NCBI GenBank assembly: GCA_903825035.1
Contig: CAIJYV010000033.1
Coordinates: forward strand, 1 to 53,173
DNA length: 53,173 nt
Direction of reading: 5' to 3'
From: an uncultured Actinomycetes bacterium
GTDB taxonomy: Bacteria; Actinomycetota; Acidimicrobiia; Acidimicrobiales; RAAP-2
Numbering within the stretch: position 1 is the stretch's first letter; the number at the start of each line of letters is the position of its first letter. Under the pieces are notes generated by a model. The model was not told the origin of the DNA. It saw only the letters and a list, made by a program, of their open reading frames with translations, and made no database searches. A program made the translations under genes and the position numbers. Of this stretch, positions 49,684-53,173 are shown piece after piece.

Positions 49684-52233
49684 ATGGAAGCAGCAGAACT
49701 ACGGTCCATATTCCTTGATTATTTCGCCCAGAACGGACACACGGTTGTCCCTTCGGCGAGCTTGATTCCTCACGACCCGTCTTTGTTATTCACCGTGGCG
49801 GGAATGGTTCCGTTCAAGCCGTATTTCACAGAAGAAGAGAAGCCTTCATTTAGCCGAGCTGTATCTGTTCAGAAGTGCTTCCGCGCTCCAGATATCGACA
49901 TCATTGGTACGACTCAACGCCACCTGACTTTTTTTGAAATGATGGGAAATTTTTCCTTCGGGGACTACTTCAAAGAAGGGGCAATTAAATACGCCTGGGG
50001 ATTGATTACCGAAGGCTTTGGACTTGACCCAGAACGTTTGTGGATTACCGTCCACAATTCGGATGACGATGCCGCTGACATTTGGCGAGACACAATTGGC
50101 ATACGCCCAGAGCGCATCCAACGCCTCGACGAGGACAATTTTTGGTCGATGGGTGAAGCTGGGCCATGTGGCCCGTGTTCGGAGATCTTCTTTGATAAGG
50201 GAGTTCAGTTCGGAGCGGATGGTGGTCCCGCATTTGGTGGAGATGATCGCTTCATCGAATTTTGGAATCTCGTGTTTATGCAGTACGAAAAGATTCCGAA
50301 CCAAGGAATGATCGAACTCCCGAAGAAGAATATCGATACCGGTGCTGGATTTGAACGAGTACTCTCAATTCTCAACGGAGTGGAATCGGTTTTCGCAACA
50401 GACCTGTTTGCCCCGCTCCTAGAGACGGCGTCAAGAGCCCTCAAATCGCCATACGGCAAGGATGAGTCAACAGATATCCTCATTCGTCGAGTAGCCGAAC
50501 ACGGTCGCGCGATGACGATGTTGGTCTCTGATGGGGTTATTCCGTCGAACGAAGGCAGGGGTTACGTGTTGCGTCGAATCATTCGACGCGCGATACTTGC
50601 CGCCCGCCGTGCTGGCACGGAAAGCCCACTCGTCGCTGACCTCGTTGACGCGGCTATTGAAAAGATGGGATCGGCCTATCCAGTACTTCTGAAAGACCGA
50701 GAACTAATAAAGTCTGTCGTTGAGCGTGAAGAGGTTGGTTTCGCAAGAACTCTCCGGAACGGCATGAACTTTCTCGATGAAGCCAAACAAGAAGTGATCT
50801 CACTGGGAACTAAAACAGTTTCGGGCTCCGTTGCCTTCAAACTGCACGACACCCACGGCTTTCCTATTGAATTGACTCAAGAGGTCCTTGCTGAATCTGG
50901 CTTGGACGTAGACCGAGCTGGTTTCGACCAGGAGATGAAAGAGCAGAAAGAGCGTGCTCGAGCTGGCGCGAAGACTCTTCGCATTGCGGACGAAACCCAG
51001 TACAAAGCGCTGATTGAATCACATGGTTCTACCGAGTTCGTAGGGCGCGAAGTCAGCCGGTTCACGGTTGAGACTTCGGTATTGGCTCTTTTGGGCGATT
51101 CCGAAGGCGGCCAAGAACTGTTTCTCGAAGCCTCACCTTTTTACGCCGAGTCAGGCGGTCAACTAGCGGACACGGGAACCATTGTCACTGAAACAGGCAG
51201 ATTCGTTGTTAATGACGTGGTGAACGTGGCGGGAGGCTTATTCGCGCACCGCGGGAAATCGACAGGTGAGATTTTGCCCGGTCAGGTCGCAGTGGCGACC
51301 ATTGATCCGGTGCGACGCGAAGCCAATTCGAGAAACCACACGGCAACTCACCTTCTGCACGCTGGCTTACGCGTCGTCTTGGGCGACCACATACGCCAAC
51401 AAGGTTCGTACGTTGGTCCAGATCGTCTCCGCTTTGACTTTTCGCACGGCCAGGGACTCGCGCCTGAAGAGGCGAACGCCATCTTGATGATGGCGAATGA
51501 AGACGTTGTCGCTAATGGGATGGTTGAAACAATTCAGACCTCAAAGTCTGAAGCCGAGGCCATGGGCGCCATGATGTTCTTCGGAGACAAATACGGTGAC
51601 GTGGTCCGAGTAGTACGTGCGGGCGAGCACAGCTTGGAATTTTGCGGAGGTACCCACGTAGAGCGACTCGGTGACATCGGACAGATCCAGATTGTTTCGG
51701 AAGCCTCGATTGGCGCGAACACAAGGCGTCTCGAGGCAGTTACGGGACTTGGTGCGCTTGAGCGCAGCCAAGAGATGGAACGCACCTTAGGCGCTGTTGC
51801 CACCCTTCTTAAGAGTTCTATGGATGATGTCGTTCCTTCCTTGGAGCGCATTTTTGAAAAGCAGCGGACGGTTGAAAAGGAACTGTCGGCGCTTAAGCAA
51901 GCGCAATTGTCCTCCTTCGCCGATGCCCTGGACCAAAAGACTCAAGGCGATGTCGTGGTGGCGCGCGTTGATGGATTTGCTGGTGAACAACTACGAATTC
52001 TCTCCCAAGACCTGCAGCGACGGGGAAGGAGAGTCGTTGTTTTGGCCGGTGTGGATGGCGACAAGGTTGCGGTGGCGGTTGCCACGGACGGTTCTGTTGA
52101 TGCTGCTGCAACGGTAAAGCAGTTGGCGGAACTGGTGGGTGGTGGCGGTGGAGGATCGCGCGAAGTTGCACTCGCTGGTGGAAGAAACGCCGAGGGAATC
52201 GGCGCGTTATTGCAGGCGGCCCAGGCGCTTTAG
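49684..52233 (+). CDS. alaS: Alanyl-tRNA synthetase
   Basis: An 849-residue AlaRS. Catalytic domain with FTVAGMVPFKPYFTEEEKPS and TFFEMMGNFSFGDYFKE. The editing domain has NHTATHLLHAGLRVVLG and FCGGTHVERLGDIGQIQIVS with zinc/His residues, and a C-terminal oligomerisation/C-Ala domain ends in a Gly-rich stretch (VGGGGGGSREVALAGGRN). It charges tRNA-Ala and edits Ser/Gly. Leaderless TAGGCT promoter; ruvX follows after three bases. Confidence 0.97.
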   Translation: MEAAELRSIFLDYFAQNGHTVVPSASLIPHDPSLLFTVAGMVPFKPYFTEEEKPSFSRAVSVQKCFRAPDIDIIGTTQRHLTFFEMMGNFSFGDYFKEGAIKYAWGLITEGFGLDPERLWITVHNSDDDAADIWRDTIGIRPERIQRLDEDNFWSMGEAGPCGPCSEIFFDKGVQFGADGGPAFGGDDRFIEFWNLVFMQYEKIPNQGMIELPKKNIDTGAGFERVLSILNGVESVFATDLFAPLLETASRALKSPYGKDESTDILIRRVAEHGRAMTMLVSDGVIPSNEGRGYVLRRIIRRAILAARRAGTESPLVADLVDAAIEKMGSAYPVLLKDRELIKSVVEREEVGFARTLRNGMNFLDEAKQEVISLGTKTVSGSVAFKLHDTHGFPIELTQEVLAESGLDVDRAGFDQEMKEQKERARAGAKTLRIADETQYKALIESHGSTEFVGREVSRFTVETSVLALLGDSEGGQELFLEASPFYAESGGQLADTGTIVTETGRFVVNDVVNVAGGLFAHRGKSTGEILPGQVAVATIDPVRREANSRNHTATHLLHAGLRVVLGDHIRQQGSYVGPDRLRFDFSHGQGLAPEEANAILMMANEDVVANGMVETIQTSKSEAEAMGAMMFFGDKYGDVVRVVRAGEHSLEFCGGTHVERLGDIGQIQIVSEASIGANTRRLEAVTGLGALERSQEMERTLGAVATLLKSSMDDVVPSLERIFEKQRTVEKELSALKQAQLSSFADALDQKTQGDVVVARVDGFAGEQLRILSQDLQRRGRRVVVLAGVDGDKVAVAVATDGSVDAAATVKQLAELVGGGGGGSREVALAGGRNAEGIGALLQAAQAL

Positions 52234-52236
52234 CTC

Positions 52237-52653
52237 ATGGCGCGATTACTGGGACTAGATCCAGGTACCAAACGTTGTGGCGTGGCCATCACCGACTCGG
52301 AACAACGCATGGCTTTTCCTCGTCAGGCTCTCGCGGTGGGGCCAGATTTGCTTGTCAATCTGGCGAAGCTCATTGAAGAAGAATTTGTTGCTGGGGTAGT
52401 AATCGGTTTGCCCCGAGCGCTGAGTGGATCAGAGACCCAAAGCACAAGGAATGCGACTGAATTTTTCGAGGAGGTCTGCGCTTTTTTCCCAGAATTGCCC
52501 GTTATCCAGTTCGATGAGCGTTTGACCACGAAGCAGGCAGAGTATCAACTCGGTCAGGCGGGACATAAAATAGAGAATCAACGAAACCTCGTTGATAGCG
52601 CAGCGGCTGTTATTTTGCTGGAAAGTTACTTAGAAGGGTTACCTCGTGATTAG
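52237..52653 (+). CDS. ruvX: RuvX/YqgF family RNase H-like nuclease
   Basis: A 138-residue RNase H-fold protein. Acidic residues lie in LLGLDPGTKRCGVAI, VIQFDERLTTKQAEY and NLVDSAAAVILLESYL. The family functions as an alternative Holliday-junction resolvase or in 16S rRNA 5' end maturation. The alaS-ruvX-mltG order is conserved across bacteria. Its end overlaps the mltG GTG start by eight bases. Confidence 0.93.
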   Translation: MARLLGLDPGTKRCGVAITDSEQRMAFPRQALAVGPDLLVNLAKLIEEEFVAGVVIGLPRALSGSETQSTRNATEFFEEVCAFFPELPVIQFDERLTTKQAEYQLGQAGHKIENQRNLVDSAAAVILLESYLEGLPRD

Positions 52654-53173
52654 ACCCATTCGGCTTACGATTTCCGCAGTAGTTGGTCTATTCGTCCTTG
52701 GAGTTCTCTGGTTTGCCTTGCAGGCCTATCCGATTTTCTCAAGTGCGAGCACATACGTGATTGTTCAAGTTAATCCCGGGGATTCGGTAGCGACAATCGC
52801 CTCCAAGCTGCACTCACAGGGCGTGATCGGTTCCCCTTTTGCTTTTAGGCTGGATTCATTGGTTGAGGGAAATCCCACTGCGGTCCCTGGCAACTACCAA
52901 TTCCGCCAGGGCTCATCATTTTCAACAGTTCGCTCGATTCTCAACGGGGCGCCAAACGTTGTGGCCATCAATGCTCGACCAGGGCTAACCGTTCGCGAAA
53001 TTGCAACTACCTTGAGTACTGAGTTGTCAGGCACGTGGGCCGCGACATTCTTGAGTGCGACGCAGAACCTAGCTGCCACGAGTGGCTGGACGACTCAATC
53101 GAATCTTGACGGCTTAATTGGTTCGGGGACTTACGTGATCACCCCTGGTACCACTCCAGCACAACTAGCCGCC
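52646..53173 (+). CDS. mltG: Endolytic transglycosylase MltG, N-terminal part (partial at window end)
   Basis: Open from GTG 52646 to the last base (176 codons). It begins MIRPIRLTISAVVGLFVLGV, a membrane anchor, followed by a LysM-like N-terminal domain of the YceG fold (VNPGDSVATIASKLHSQGVI, then VPGNYQFRQGSSFSTV). The catalytic Glu region ('EGFLFPxTY') lies beyond the window, after the SNLDGLIGSGTYVITPGTT stretch seen here, which may be its start. MltG cleaves nascent peptidoglycan and sets glycan chain length. The GTG overlaps the ruvX stop. Confidence 0.88.
   Translation, partial: MIRPIRLTISAVVGLFVLGVLWFALQAYPIFSSASTYVIVQVNPGDSVATIASKLHSQGVIGSPFAFRLDSLVEGNPTAVPGNYQFRQGSSFSTVRSILNGAPNVVAINARPGLTVREIATTLSTELSGTWAATFLSATQNLAATSGWTTQSNLDGLIGSGTYVITPGTTPAQLAA

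Overview
The window comes from a mid-GC member of the Actinomycetota. Several independent markers support this: a 6C small RNA, the mycothiol ligase MshC with a mycothiol-dependent nitroreductase, an F420:NADP reductase, a phosphatidylinositol-mannoside operon (PgsA-PatA-PimA), MurT/GatD, an InhA-like enoyl reductase, SOS boxes of the actinobacterial CGAAC-N4-GTTCG type and TAGGCT-like -10 elements. From thrS (29.6 kb) to the right end, gene order follows the Mycobacterium tuberculosis Rv2614c-Rv2553c block (thrS, HIT, pgsA, patA, pimA, pdxS, pdxT, yebC, ruvCAB, yajC-secDF, rel, hisS, aspS, rarA, alaS, ruvX, mltG). The class cannot be fixed from sequence reading alone; a lineage outside the mycobacteria, such as Acidimicrobiia, is plausible.

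Layout. 0-5.3 kb: the end of a LivF-type ABC ATPase, a MoxR-AAA/zincin-vWA pair, then an SOS-controlled LysM division-inhibitor-like gene followed by nrdR, a LmbE deacetylase and dinB. 5.3-11.2 kb: an L,D-transpeptidase, tRNA-Cys and tRNA-Val(GAC), a DEDDh exonuclease, two secreted proteins with SipW-like signal peptides (one a DUF3494 ice-binding protein), an S51 peptidase and hypothetical genes. 11.3-14.5 kb: an accessory cassette with a GIY-YIG/T5orf172 nuclease, a NERD-nuclease/SF1-helicase fusion and a convergent XRE regulator, a good candidate for an undescribed defence-type system. 14.5-19.3 kb (minus strand): nitroreductase, M20 peptidase, AlkA, GT87 mannosyltransferase and a LysR regulator. 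19.4-22.9 kb: 6C RNA, MurT/GatD, PlsC, a membrane protein and tRNA-Val(CAC). 23-29.6 kb: aldo/keto reductase, hydrolase, a membrane-anchored histone-H1-like protein, two transporters, FabI, F420:NADP reductase and MshC. 29.6-53.2 kb: the conserved block.

How the genes work together. The right half is a dense housekeeping region joining PIM lipid synthesis, vitamin B6, Holliday-junction processing, Sec translocation, the stringent response, tRNA charging and cell-wall maturation, with most genes overlapping by 1-11 bases. DNA repair is prominent: SOS boxes lie before the LysM-nrdR-LmbE-dinB run and across the ruvC start codon, and alkA, rarA, ruvX and a DnaQ-type exonuclease are also present.

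A recurring regulatory pattern is leaderless transcription. At least twelve genes have a TANNNT element (often TAGGCT) ending exactly 6 or 7 bases before the start codon, with no ribosome-binding site. Other genes have ordinary Shine-Dalgarno sequences. No insertion sequence, CRISPR array, rRNA or replication origin was seen.
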